Shown here piece by piece: positions 55,304 through 63,675 of a stretch of 64,000 bases of DNA (the stretch's first letter is position 1; every line of letters begins with the position of its first letter). The DNA lies in NCBI GenBank assembly GCA_030526195.1, contig JAUNDG010000007.1:53210-117209 (forward strand), given 5' to 3'. This DNA comes from Lachnospiraceae bacterium. Lineage in GTDB: Bacteria > Bacillota > Clostridia > Lachnospirales > Lachnospiraceae. The position numbers were made by a program, and so were the translations under genes. The notes under the pieces are model-generated. The model was not told the DNA's origin, did no database searches, and saw only the letters and a program-made list of their open reading frames with translations.

Positions 55304-56143
55304 ATGAGCATTCGTATTATTACCGATTCAACCGCCGATATGCCCGATGTTGACGTGGCAAAGGTGACCGTCGTGCCCATGACGATCATGTTTGATGACG
55401 GCGAATATATCGATGGCGTCACCATTTCCAAAAATGAGTTTTATCAGAAGCTGGAAACAGCGGCTCATCTGCCAAAAACCAGCCAGGTCATTCCGGCCCA
55501 GTTTGAGGCTGTGTTTGATGAAGTGACCGCCGCCGGGGATGAAGCCATCGTGCTGACGCTGCCCGCCAGTCTGTCCGGTACCTATCAGAGTGCCTGCATC
55601 GCGGCGGCCGATCGGGATAATATCCGGGTTATTGACGGCGGCAATACCGCTATGGGCCTGGGTGTTATGGTCAAATATGCCATTCGCTGCGTGGAAGAGG
55701 GCATGAGCCTTGAGGAGGCGGAAAAGGCCATTCGGGAAAAACGGGAAAAATGTGTGCTGGTGGCACTTCTTGGTACGCTGGAATACCTGCAGAAGGGCGG
55801 CCGCGTGTCCAAGTCTGTGGCTTTTGCCGGGACACTGCTCAATATCAAGCCGGTCATTGCCCTGAAGAGAGGCGAGTTGTCCATGCTGGGTAAGGCCCGG
55901 GGCTCCAAGAAGGGTAACAATTATCTCATCGAACAGGTGAAGGCCCACGGTATTGATTACGATATGCCGATCCTGCTGGGTTACACCGGATGCTCCGACG
56001 AGCTGCTGTCCCAGTATATGGAAGATAACCACGAGCTGTGGGAGGGGAAGATTCCCGCTCCGGAACGGGCTCAGGCCGGCAGTACCATCGGGACTCACAT
56101 CGGACCCGGTGCTATAGCGGTAGCCTTCTTTGAACAAGACTGA
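55304..56143 (+). CDS. DegV-family fatty acid-binding protein
   Basis: A 279-residue DegV protein; the family binds fatty acids and, as FakB, presents them to the FakA kinase. It starts with IITDSTADMPD and continues VTVVPMTIMFDD. TSQVIPAQF and ASLSGTYQS are the ligand-loop motifs, and the domain ends PGAIAVAFFEQD. The ATG is behind AAAAGAGG. An extended -10 TGCTATAAT ends near 55249, within an ATTTTCGAAAATGG-rich stretch. It stands alone; no fakA is seen in the window. Confidence 0.93.
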   Translation: MSIRIITDSTADMPDVDVAKVTVVPMTIMFDDGEYIDGVTISKNEFYQKLETAAHLPKTSQVIPAQFEAVFDEVTAAGDEAIVLTLPASLSGTYQSACIAAADRDNIRVIDGGNTAMGLGVMVKYAIRCVEEGMSLEEAEKAIREKREKCVLVALLGTLEYLQKGGRVSKSVAFAGTLLNIKPVIALKRGELSMLGKARGSKKGNNYLIEQVKAHGIDYDMPILLGYTGCSDELLSQYMEDNHELWEGKIPAPERAQAGSTIGTHIGPGAIAVAFFEQD

Positions 56144-56281
56144 TTTTGTCTGTATCTGACGGGCAGACGCCTGTTATAATAGGAAAAAATATCAACGAAT
56201 CCCGGTCTTATCATAGGAAAATGAAAGGCCGGGAATAACTATTATATGAAACAAATATTATGGAGACGGAGGAATAGTGAT

Positions 56282-57073
56282 ATGATGAGAAAACCGTACG
56301 CCTTTGATGCAAAATCCACAAAAGATGCGGTGGTGGCCTGGATTCGCGACTTTTTTGAAGTCAATGGTAAGGGCTGTAACGCCGTTCTGGGCATTTCCGG
56401 AGGCAAGGACAGTTCTGTCTGCGCCGCTCTGTGTGTCGAAGCGCTGGGCAAGGACCGGGTGATCGGTGTGCTGATGCCCAACGGCGAGCAGGCGGATATC
56501 GACATGTCCCGTCTTCTGGTAGAACATCTGGGCATTGCCCATATCGTGGTCAATATCAAGGACAGCTATGACGGGCTCATCGGTGCTATCAAGGCCGGTG
56601 AAAAGCACGGCATGGATCCGGAGATCAGCAATCAGACACTGGTCAATCTGGCACCGCGTCTTCGGATGTCAACGGTTTATGCCGTCAGTCAGAGTATGAA
56701 CGGCCGTGTGGTCAACACCTGTAACCTGTCTGAGGACTGGGTGGGGTATTCCACCCGTTACGGCGATGCTGCCGGTGATTTCAGTCCGTTGGCACACCTG
56801 ACGGTAAATGAAGTCAAGGCCATCGGCCGGGAACTGGGTCTGCCGGAGGTGTTGGTGGAAAAGGTGCCCAGTGACGGTCTGTGCGGCAAGACGGATGAAG
56901 ATAATCTTGGCTTTACCTATGCCATGCTGGATAAGTATCTGCGGGAAGGCGAGATCGATGATGCGGACAAGAAGACCCTCATCGACAACAAGCGCCGCTG
57001 GAATCGCTTTAAGCTTGAGCTGATGCCGTCCTTTGATCCGGAGATCCCGGTTTATGCGGATGATATCCGCTAA
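56282..57073 (+). CDS. nadE: Ammonia-dependent NAD+ synthase
   Basis: Converts deamido-NAD+ to NAD+ with ATP and ammonia (263 residues). The P-loop SGGKDSS is at residues 39-45, and the later SEDWVGYSTRYGDAAGDFSP and GLCGKTDEDNLGFTY motifs are hallmark. There is no N-terminal nitrilase-type glutaminase, so it uses free ammonia. I chose the ATG at 56282 behind GACGGAGGAA over a frame from 56246. Confidence 0.95.
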   Translation: MMRKPYAFDAKSTKDAVVAWIRDFFEVNGKGCNAVLGISGGKDSSVCAALCVEALGKDRVIGVLMPNGEQADIDMSRLLVEHLGIAHIVVNIKDSYDGLIGAIKAGEKHGMDPEISNQTLVNLAPRLRMSTVYAVSQSMNGRVVNTCNLSEDWVGYSTRYGDAAGDFSPLAHLTVNEVKAIGRELGLPEVLVEKVPSDGLCGKTDEDNLGFTYAMLDKYLREGEIDDADKKTLIDNKRRWNRFKLELMPSFDPEIPVYADDIR

Positions 57074-57113
57074 CAGATCGGGGATTTGGTGACATTGTGT
57101 GACAAGTGGCACA

Positions 57114-57131
57114 TTGTCAACAAATTAACTA
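57114..57131 (+). promoter_or_regulatory. Candidate Rex operator before the NSS gene
   Basis: TTGTCAACAAATTAACTA matches the clostridial Rex consensus TTGTTAANNNNTTAACAA at 12 of 14 set positions. It lies 45 bases before the likely -35. Redox (NADH/NAD+) control is inferred and unproven. Confidence 0.4.
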
Positions 57132-57175
57132 AAAAATAAGGCGATTTTTGGATAATTATTGTTGCTGGTTTTGCG

Positions 57176-57203
57176 TTGATGTAATAAACTATTTGCATAT
57201 TAT
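57176..57203 (+). promoter_or_regulatory. Probable promoter of the NSS transporter gene
   Basis: TTGATG (57176-57181), 16-base spacer, TATTAT (57198-57203), 46 bases before the ATG. Confidence 0.5.
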
Positions 57204-57248
57204 TCATGATTCGTTTTATGTATTATCACATGAGAGGGAGAGTAACTA

Positions 57249-58637
57249 ATGGAAAAAAGAAATACCTTTAAGGGGTCGATCGGCTTCGTTCTGGCAGCTG
57301 CCGGCAGTGCCGTCGGTCTCGGTAACATCTGGCGTTTCCCGTATCTGGCAGCAAGAGACGGCGGCGGTCTTTTCATCGTCGTGTATATCATTCTTGCGCT
57401 GACCTTCGGTTTCACACTGCTGATGACTGAAGTTGCCATCGGTCGTAAGACACGTCAGAGCCCGCTGACAGCTTATTCAGCACTGCGGAAGAAATGGAAA
57501 TGGCTGGGTGTTCTGGCCTGCATCATTCCGATGATGATCTTCCCGTACTATATCGCCATCGGCGGTTGGGTCATCAAATATCTGGTGGCCTTCATCACCT
57601 CCAGCCCGGAAGTGGCCGCAGCTGACGGTTATTTCGGCGGTTTCATCACAGACGTGACACAGCCGCTGGTCATGATGCTGATTTTTGGTATCGCCGTGGC
57701 TATTATTGTTTATATGGGTGTTAACAAGGGCATCGAAGCCTCATCCAAGATCATCATGCCGCTGCTGATCCTCATCGTTATCGGCATTAGCATTTTCTCA
57801 CTGACACTGTCCTACACCGATGCTGACGGTACCGTCAGAACAGGTCTTCAGGGTCTGAAGGTTATGTTCATCCCGAATCTTGAGGGGATGACGGTGAAAG
57901 GTTTCCTGCGTGTCTTCATGGATGCCATGGGTCAGCTGTTCTACAGTCTGTCTGTTGCCATGGGTATCATGATCGCCTACGGTTCTTATGTCCCGAAGGA
58001 AGCCAACATGTCCAAGTCTGTTAACCAGATCGAGATCTTCGACACAGCCATTGCTCTGCTGGCCGGTGTCATGATCATCCCGGCTGTCTTTGCTTTCATG
58101 GGCACAGAGGGTATGAGCGCTTCCGGTCCGAGCCTTATGTTTGTGACTCTGCCGAAGGTTCTGGCTGCCATGGGTCCGGTGGGCCGTCTGGTGGGTATCC
58201 TGTTCTTCGGTATGGTGCTCTTTGCTGCGCTGACAAGTGCTATCTCCATTCTGGAAGCCATCGTCGCCAGCTTCATGGACCAGTTCAAGGTATCCCGTCC
58301 GAAGGCGGTTATCATTGAATCTGTTATCGGACTGGTGGTCGGCGCCATCGTCTGCTTCGGCTACAACCTGCTTTACTTTGAATTCACACTGCCCACAGGT
58401 GCTGTGGCCCAGGTGCTGGATATCCTTGACTACCTGAGCAACTCCATCCTGATGCCGATCGTGGCCATCTCAACATGTATCCTGATCGGTTGGATCCTGG
58501 GGCCGAAGACTGTGATCGACGAAGTCACAAGAAACGGCGAAAAGATGAACCGCAAGGGCCTCTACATTGTCATGGTCAAGTACCTGGCACCGGTCCTGCT
58601 GACAGTTCTGTTCCTGACAGCTCTGGGTCTTTTCTAA
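57249..58637 (+). CDS. Sodium-dependent (NSS/SNF) transporter
   Basis: Neurotransmitter:sodium symporter family member (462 residues, 11-12 transmembrane segments), related to LeuT and MhsT, which import amino acids with Na+. The start GFVLAAAGSAVGLGNIWRFPY contains the broken first helix with the substrate and Na+ site. IPVVIFPYYIAIGGW-like MIFPYYIAIGGWVIKY and FAALTSAISILEAIVA (eighth helix) are typical. The ATG is behind GAGAGGGAG. Terminator follows. Probably takes up a hydrophobic or aromatic amino acid. Confidence 0.94.
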   Translation: MEKRNTFKGSIGFVLAAAGSAVGLGNIWRFPYLAARDGGGLFIVVYIILALTFGFTLLMTEVAIGRKTRQSPLTAYSALRKKWKWLGVLACIIPMMIFPYYIAIGGWVIKYLVAFITSSPEVAAADGYFGGFITDVTQPLVMMLIFGIAVAIIVYMGVNKGIEASSKIIMPLLILIVIGISIFSLTLSYTDADGTVRTGLQGLKVMFIPNLEGMTVKGFLRVFMDAMGQLFYSLSVAMGIMIAYGSYVPKEANMSKSVNQIEIFDTAIALLAGVMIIPAVFAFMGTEGMSASGPSLMFVTLPKVLAAMGPVGRLVGILFFGMVLFAALTSAISILEAIVASFMDQFKVSRPKAVIIESVIGLVVGAIVCFGYNLLYFEFTLPTGAVAQVLDILDYLSNSILMPIVAISTCILIGWILGPKTVIDEVTRNGEKMNRKGLYIVMVKYLAPVLLTVLFLTALGLF

Positions 58638-58656
58638 AACTTCAAAATGCTATGAC

Positions 58657-58685
58657 AAAAACGGCAGCTGCGGCTGCCGTTTTTT
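58657..58685 (+). terminator. Rho-independent terminator after the NSS gene
   Basis: AAAAACGGCAGC pairs with GCTGCCGTTTTT (58657-58685) around a short loop. Confidence 0.92.
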
Positions 58686-58742
58686 ATATGTGGCCACTTT
58701 GTGCCGAAATGTGTCTTTATTCGACCAGATGGGGGCCCTCGC

Positions 58743-58771
58743 TTGCCCGCCTCATAGCTATCCTGTATAAT
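58743..58771 (+). promoter_or_regulatory. Promoter of the flippase-like gene
   Basis: TTGCCC (58743-58748), 17-base spacer, TATAAT (58766-58771). The start of transcription near 58778 supports the ATG at 58807 over one at 58780. Confidence 0.7.
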
Positions 58772-58806
58772 GATTGTATATGACTTTTGATCGCTGGAGG
58801 GTTTCG

Positions 58807-59865
58807 ATGACAGCAGCGGAGAACAAGAAAAAATGGAAAAAGAGGCTGCTGGTCCTTCTCTTTATTGCGTTTAACGTGGGGGTCATCCTCTGGACTGGGC
58901 TGACGGAATTATCCTCCGGCAGCGATGCCGAGAAGTTCCGGAATGTCAAAGTGGATTACAAACTGCTCATACCGGCAGCGGCCTGTTGTATCGGGGCGAT
59001 CCTCATTGAAACCATCAAATACATCCATCTGATGAAGAAGATCTGCGGCTTTAAAAAGAGACGGCTCTGCTTAAAGACCGTGCTTCTGGGGCGCTATTAC
59101 GACAACGTGACCCCCTCCGGCATCGGCGGACAGCCCATGCAGATCTATTACCTTAACAAAAATGGCGTTGACAACGCCGCCAGTGCCACGATTCCCATCG
59201 CCGCCTTCCTCACCATGCAGTTTGGCTTTATCATTTTAGCCCTCATCGTGATCATCGGGGGCAGAAGCTACATCCACATGGAAATCGTGAAAGCCGCCTG
59301 TGTCATCGGGATTATCAGCTATTCCATTTTCCCGACAATGATCCTCATTTTCACACTGCTGCCGAAGCTTGGCGTGAAAATGACAAACGGCTTTGTGTCA
59401 TTCCTGGCTTTCTTACATCTGACGAAAAATAAGGAACGTCTGGCGGAGAAATTCATCCGCAACGTGGAGGGCTACAGCGATTGCCTCACCGGTTGCGTAA
59501 AAGCGAAGAGTACGGTGGCGTTCACATTTGTGCTGGGCTTCGTGTATCAGGTGCTCCTGTGCTGCATCCCCTATTTTGTGATCTCGGCCTTTGGCGGCTC
59601 GGTGACATTCCTGTCCTGTTTTGCCACCACCGTCATGATCTACGCTGCCATCACATTTATCCCCACCCCGGGTAATGCCGGCGCGGCGGAGGGGGTCTTT
59701 TATCTTGTCTTTTCATCACTGACCTCGGGCTATATGTTCTGGGCTATGCTGGTATGGCGGTTTTTCGTCTACTACATTTTCATTGCGGCCGGTATCATCA
59801 TCACTCTGGTGGACTACCTGGCGGGCCGGAGGCAGTCTGTTTCTGCCGGAAAAACGACGGAGTAA
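58807..59865 (+). CDS. Lysylphosphatidylglycerol synthase-type flippase domain protein (UPF0104)
   Basis: A 352-residue protein with about eight transmembrane segments of the LPG synthase membrane-domain (YbhN) family. RYYDNVTPSGIGGQPMQIYYL and FIPTPGNAGAAEGVFYLVF are the family landmarks. Such proteins flip lipids or glycolipids; no C-terminal lysyl transferase is present. The ATG at 58807 is behind TGGAGGG. It ends three bases before a glycosyltransferase gene, which suggests it moves the glycolipid made by that enzyme. Confidence 0.87.
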   Translation: MTAAENKKKWKKRLLVLLFIAFNVGVILWTGLTELSSGSDAEKFRNVKVDYKLLIPAAACCIGAILIETIKYIHLMKKICGFKKRRLCLKTVLLGRYYDNVTPSGIGGQPMQIYYLNKNGVDNAASATIPIAAFLTMQFGFIILALIVIIGGRSYIHMEIVKAACVIGIISYSIFPTMILIFTLLPKLGVKMTNGFVSFLAFLHLTKNKERLAEKFIRNVEGYSDCLTGCVKAKSTVAFTFVLGFVYQVLLCCIPYFVISAFGGSVTFLSCFATTVMIYAAITFIPTPGNAGAAEGVFYLVFSSLTSGYMFWAMLVWRFFVYYIFIAAGIIITLVDYLAGRRQSVSAGKTTE

Positions 59866-59868
59866 TTT

Positions 59869-61017
59869 ATGAGAATTGGTATTTTTGGGGATACCTACTA
59901 TCCTGAAAAAAATGGTGTGGCGGTTTCCATGTTCCAGCTGCGCAAGGGTCTTGAGGCACTGGGCCATGAGGTCTTCATTTTCACCATTGACGCGCCCGGT
60001 GCGCCGGAGGACGATCACGTGTATCGTTTCAAAGCCGTGCGGTCGGGGCTGGTGAAAAACCGCCGGGTGGCGATTCCCCATTTTCGAAAATGGCTCAGGC
60101 TCGTGGAGAGCCTCAACCTGGATGTGATCCACACCCAGACCGAGTTCACGTTGGGGTCTCTGGGGCGGAAGGCGGCCAAACGCCTGAATCTGCCGCTGGT
60201 GCACACCTATCACACGATCTACGAGCACAGCGCCATGTATTTCAACCTGCCCATCAGCGGTACGGCACTGATGGTGAAGATCATCACCGCCTACAGCGTC
60301 CGCTGGTGCAATCGGATGGATTTCCTCATCGTGCCCACCGGCAAGACGTTTGATCTTTTGAAAATGGAGGGTGTGAAGACCCCCATCAAAACGATTCCCA
60401 CCGGGCTTGATGTTGACAAATATCAGACGCCTCATCTGGCCCACACCGAAGCCCTCCGCAAGGAAATGGGGCTCTCGGAGGCGGATAAGGTGTTGCTTTA
60501 TCTTGGCCGGGTGGATCCGGAGAAGAGTATCCATGTGCTCGTCGATCACATGAAAATGGTGGTGCCAAAGGATCCCCATGTGAAGCTGGTGATCGTGGGT
60601 GGCGGCATGAGTGCCGATAAGCTGAAGGCTCAGGTGAAGAGTCTGGGGCTTGAGAAGAACATTTTCTTTACCGGGGCTGTCCGCTGGGACGAGGTGCAGG
60701 ATTATTATGCGCTGGGGGACATCTTTGTGTCGGCGTCCATCAGCGAGACCCAGGGCCTGACCTATTACGAAGCGTTGGCCGCCGGGCTGCCGGTGCTGGC
60801 TTACCGGGATCGGTGTCTTGATGAAATGGTCATCGACGGCGAAAATGGCTATCGGTTTGATGCTGCGGAGGATTTCATCGATCATCTTTTTGAGATCCTG
60901 GACGACCACGAACGTTATAAGGCGAATGCCCGGGCCATGGCGGAGAATTTCACTGCGGAGAAATTTGGCGAAAACGTGCTGGCCATCTACGAGCAGGTGC
61001 TGGCGGACCGAGTGTGA
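59869..61017 (+). CDS. GT4 glycosyltransferase, diacylglycerol glucosyltransferase-like
   Basis: A retaining GT-B glycosyltransferase of family 4 (382 residues). The start IGIFGDTYYPEKNGVAVSM and THTYHTIYEHSAMY-like VHTYHTIYEHSAMYF resemble the 1,2-diacylglycerol 3-glucosyltransferases that build the glycolipid anchors of lipoteichoic acid. The EX7E motif is in SETQGLTYYEALAAGLPV near residue 290. The three-base spacing to the flippase-like gene indicates a shared role in membrane glycolipids. The sugar is not determined. Confidence 0.9.
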   Translation: MRIGIFGDTYYPEKNGVAVSMFQLRKGLEALGHEVFIFTIDAPGAPEDDHVYRFKAVRSGLVKNRRVAIPHFRKWLRLVESLNLDVIHTQTEFTLGSLGRKAAKRLNLPLVHTYHTIYEHSAMYFNLPISGTALMVKIITAYSVRWCNRMDFLIVPTGKTFDLLKMEGVKTPIKTIPTGLDVDKYQTPHLAHTEALRKEMGLSEADKVLLYLGRVDPEKSIHVLVDHMKMVVPKDPHVKLVIVGGGMSADKLKAQVKSLGLEKNIFFTGAVRWDEVQDYYALGDIFVSASISETQGLTYYEALAAGLPVLAYRDRCLDEMVIDGENGYRFDAAEDFIDHLFEILDDHERYKANARAMAENFTAEKFGENVLAIYEQVLADRV

Positions 61018-61341
61018 TGATAAGGCGGCTTTGCCATTTGTATCACACAACTGTCCGGCTTTTACGTTGACCTTGAGTGTTCTGATAAGGAAGCTTTGCT
61101 ATTGGCATCGCATCGTGCCCGGACCGCATACGGGTGAGTCACGCCGGCAGAGAATGACTCGGCATTATATGGAAAAATTACATTTCATTATATGCAATCC
61201 GTTTGTTACTTTTATTGAAAAAAGTGCCGGATTGGAGTAAATTGAAAACGATTTTTTTTGTTTTTTAGTTGGTTTTTCATAGATTAAGGTGGCTTTGATC
61301 AAGCGATTTTGACCGGCCGAAGGAGCAAGGAGGAGATTTAC
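61018..61341 (+). other. Gap before ddh with no gene
   Basis: 324 bases without a coding frame of note. It holds an AT-rich segment (61170-61290) with several T-runs that probably contains the ddh promoter, but I see no clean -35/-10 pair and no riboswitch core. Confidence 0.4.
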
Positions 61342-62322
61342 ATGAAGATCGGTATTTTAGGTTATGGTAATCTTGGACGCGGCGTTGAATGCGCCATCAA
61401 GCAGAATGATGATATGGAACTGGCAGCTGTCTTTACAAGACGTGACCCGGCCTCAGTCAAGATCCTGACAGAGGGTGTGCCGGTCTACGCAGCCGCTGAT
61501 TTCGAAGCTCATGCTTCTGAAATCGATGTGCTGATCCTCTGCGGCGGCAGCGCCACTGACCTTCCGGAACAGACACCGGTTTACGCTTCACTTTGCAACG
61601 TCATCGACAGCTTCGACACACATGCCCGTATTCCGGAGCATTTTGCCAATGTTGATGCAGCAGCCAAGAAGAGTGGACACACAGCCCTCATTTCCTGCGG
61701 CTGGGATCCGGGTATGTTCTCACTGAATCGTTGCTATGCCAACGCCATCCTGCCCTGTGGCAAGGATTACACCTTCTGGGGCAAGGGCGTCAGCCAGGGT
61801 CATTCCGATGCCATCCGTCGTGTGCCGGGCGTCAAGAACGGCAAGCAGTACACCATTCCGGTTCAGGAAGCTCTTGATGCTGTCAGAAGCGGTTCCAATC
61901 CGGAACTGACCACACGTCAGAAACATACAAGAGAATGCTTCGTCGTACCGGAAGAAGGCGCCGATCTGGCTCAGATCGAAAAGACCATCAAGGAAATGCC
62001 GAACTACTTCTCAGACTATGACACCACTGTTCATTTCATCACAGAAGAAGAACTGGCTGCCAACCACAGCGGTATCCCGCACGGTGGCTTTGTTTTCAGA
62101 ACAGGTGCCACAGGCTGGAATCTTGAAAATAAGCATGTCATCGAGTATAATCTGAAACTGGATTCCAACCCGGAATTCACATCATCTGTTATCGTGGCTT
62201 ATGCCAGAGCCATCGGCCGTCTCGCTGCCGAAGGCCAGACAGGCTGCAAGACAGTCTTTGACATCGCTCCGGCTTACCTGAGCTCAATGTCCGCTGAAGA
62301 ACTGCGCGCTCATCTACTGTAA
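61342..62322 (+). CDS. ddh: meso-Diaminopimelate dehydrogenase
   Basis: NADPH-dependent enzyme that makes meso-diaminopimelate from tetrahydrodipicolinate in one step (326 residues), feeding both lysine and cell wall synthesis. IGILGYGNLGRGVE binds NADPH. SFDTHARIPEH, GWDPGMFSLNR and GKGVSQGHSDAIRR are family landmarks that bind the substrate. I chose the ATG at 61342 behind AAGGAGGAG. The substrate flows to lysA (17848). Biased codon use suggests high expression. Confidence 0.95.
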   Translation: MKIGILGYGNLGRGVECAIKQNDDMELAAVFTRRDPASVKILTEGVPVYAAADFEAHASEIDVLILCGGSATDLPEQTPVYASLCNVIDSFDTHARIPEHFANVDAAAKKSGHTALISCGWDPGMFSLNRCYANAILPCGKDYTFWGKGVSQGHSDAIRRVPGVKNGKQYTIPVQEALDAVRSGSNPELTTRQKHTRECFVVPEEGADLAQIEKTIKEMPNYFSDYDTTVHFITEEELAANHSGIPHGGFVFRTGATGWNLENKHVIEYNLKLDSNPEFTSSVIVAYARAIGRLAAEGQTGCKTVFDIAPAYLSSMSAEELRAHLL

Positions 62323-62478
62323 TCCGGGAGCGTGGCAGACACCGGCGATGGCGAGCGCGCAATGCGCACGTATTGTGTGATACATTTTGTAACACAAAGG
62401 TTGCATGCTGAAGGCAGGCACGCGCGTATGAGTCGTCGGTGACAGTGCATTATCGAAAAGAAATTTGAGGCATAGATT

Positions 62479-63183
62479 ATGGCGAAAGACACTCATGATC
62501 ATGAGTATCCCGCAGATATGAATCCAATCCATAAAGGCAAGACACAGGCGCATGATCATCATGCGCCTTGTTTGCATGATGAGGGGCATGATGCCGGGCA
62601 TGAGCATGCACACGGCTCGGATCATGACCACGATGCCACCTCAGGCCATGCCCACAGTGCAGGACAGGATCATGGTAATGGAGAGGGGCATGAGCATGCA
62701 CACGGCATGGAACATGACCACGATGCTGCTTCAGGCCATGCCCACAGTGCAGGACACGATCATGGTCACGGAGAGGGGCATGAACATGCACACGGCTCGG
62801 ATCATGACCACGATGCCACCTCAGGCCATGCCCACAGTGCAGGACAGGATCATGGTAATGGAGAGGGGCATGAGCATGCACACGGCACCGGATCACACCG
62901 GGCGCACAGCCACACGCATACACACTCCCCCGAGGAGAAGAAGCGCCAGCTCAACCGCCTGGCCCGCATCATCGGCCATCTGCAGCACGTCAAACTCATG
63001 ATCGAGAATGATGAAGACTGCGCCGACGTGCTGATCCAGTTATCCGCCTCCCGCTCAGCCCTCAACGGCCTGGGCAAGCAGATCATCAATGAGCATATCA
63101 CCCACTGCATCGCCCATGCCATCGAGCACGGTGACGAGGAGGAAATCGAAGAGTTCCGCAAAGCCATTGAGCGGTTTATCTGA
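62479..63183 (+). CDS. CsoR/RcnR-family metal-sensing repressor fused to a His-rich repeat domain
   Basis: A 234-residue fusion. Residues 1-150 are rich in His, Asp and Gly: three nearly identical 30-residue repeats (GHEHAHGSDHDHDATSGHAH type) followed by a SHTHTHS stretch. Residues about 153-234 are a CsoR/RcnR-type all-helical metal sensor: LNRLARIIGHLQHVKLMIE, DCADVLIQLSASRSALNGL and NEHITHCI. The Cys in EDCADVL and the His and Cys in EHITHC match the CsoR copper ligand set. Ordinary CsoR proteins are about 90 residues. The His-rich part would bind Ni, Zn, Co or Cu. The start follows a weak GAGG; no metal pump gene is in view. Confidence 0.85.
   Translation: MAKDTHDHEYPADMNPIHKGKTQAHDHHAPCLHDEGHDAGHEHAHGSDHDHDATSGHAHSAGQDHGNGEGHEHAHGMEHDHDAASGHAHSAGHDHGHGEGHEHAHGSDHDHDATSGHAHSAGQDHGNGEGHEHAHGTGSHRAHSHTHTHSPEEKKRQLNRLARIIGHLQHVKLMIENDEDCADVLIQLSASRSALNGLGKQIINEHITHCIAHAIEHGDEEEIEEFRKAIERFI
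62596..62886 (+). repeat. 90-bp in-frame tandem repeat encoding the His-rich domain
   Basis: Units start at 62596, 62686 and 62776, with a partial fourth at 62866. Units 1 and 3 differ by a single base, while unit 2 has more changes, suggesting recent copying of one by the other. Such arrays change copy number by slippage. Confidence 0.88.
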
Positions 63184-63192
63184 CGATTAATT

Positions 63193-63260
63193 GAACTGCA
63201 GCAAGCATTCCCCCACTTCAAAGGTTCAGGATCTTAAGCGGGGGTCCGCTTTATAAAAAA
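63193..63260 (+). repeat. Interspersed structured repeat, short copy D
   Basis: Begins GAACTGCAGCAAGC and keeps a CCCCCACTT hairpin, then jumps to TCCGCTTTATAAAA as in copy B. It is 9 bases behind the CsoR fusion gene. Confidence 0.82.
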
Positions 63261-63270
63261 ACTGCTTCCA

Positions 63271-63306
63271 TCGGGATGAATCAAAGTGATTCATCCCGAA
63301 TTTTTT
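63271..63306 (+). terminator. Terminator after the CsoR fusion gene
   Basis: TCGGGATGAATCA (63271-63283), loop AAG, TGATTCATCCCGA (63287-63299), then a run of T. A 13-bp perfect stem. Confidence 0.93.
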
Positions 63307-63339
63307 ATTTCACATCAGCTTTTTAGGGAATCCTATTCG

Positions 63340-63675
63340 CTGACATCACTGAGAGGGCTCTGCCGTTACGTAGAGGTGCCCGCAACCTCAAAACAAGATT
63401 TGACTCATAGCGGTAGACACCGCTGAGAGGCTCCGCCGTTACGTGGAGGTGCCCGCAACCCTAAAACAAGATATGAATCATTGCGGGCGACACCGCTAAG
63501 AGGGGTCGCCGCTACGTAGAGGTGCCCGCAACCCTAAAACAAGATATGAATCATTGCGGGCGACACCGCTGAGAGGCTCCGCCGTTACGTAGAGGTGCCC
63601 ATAACCCCAAAACAAGATTTGTATCATAGCGGTCGACACTGCTAAGAGGCTCCGCCAGTATGTAGAGGTGCCCGA
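63340..63675. repeat. 73-bp tandem array, about 4.6 copies
   Basis: GAGGTGCCC recurs at 63373, 63446, 63519, 63592 and 63665, exactly 73 bases apart, with the whole unit conserved at high identity. In the middle units, GCCCGCAA pairs with TTGCGGGC to form a hairpin across an AT-rich centre that has a conserved AACAAGAT. No coding frame crosses it. There are no unique spacers, so it is not a CRISPR array. Confidence 0.9.

Noticed and set aside
62477-62923. Reverse-strand and shifted frames with His/Met-rich repeats over the His-rich gene
   Set aside because: They arise from the same 90-bp tandem repeat; only the forward frame joins to the CsoR domain.
63340-63675. The 73-bp tandem array as a CRISPR array
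   Set aside because: The entire unit is conserved from copy to copy; there are no unique spacers between short identical repeats, and no cas genes are near.
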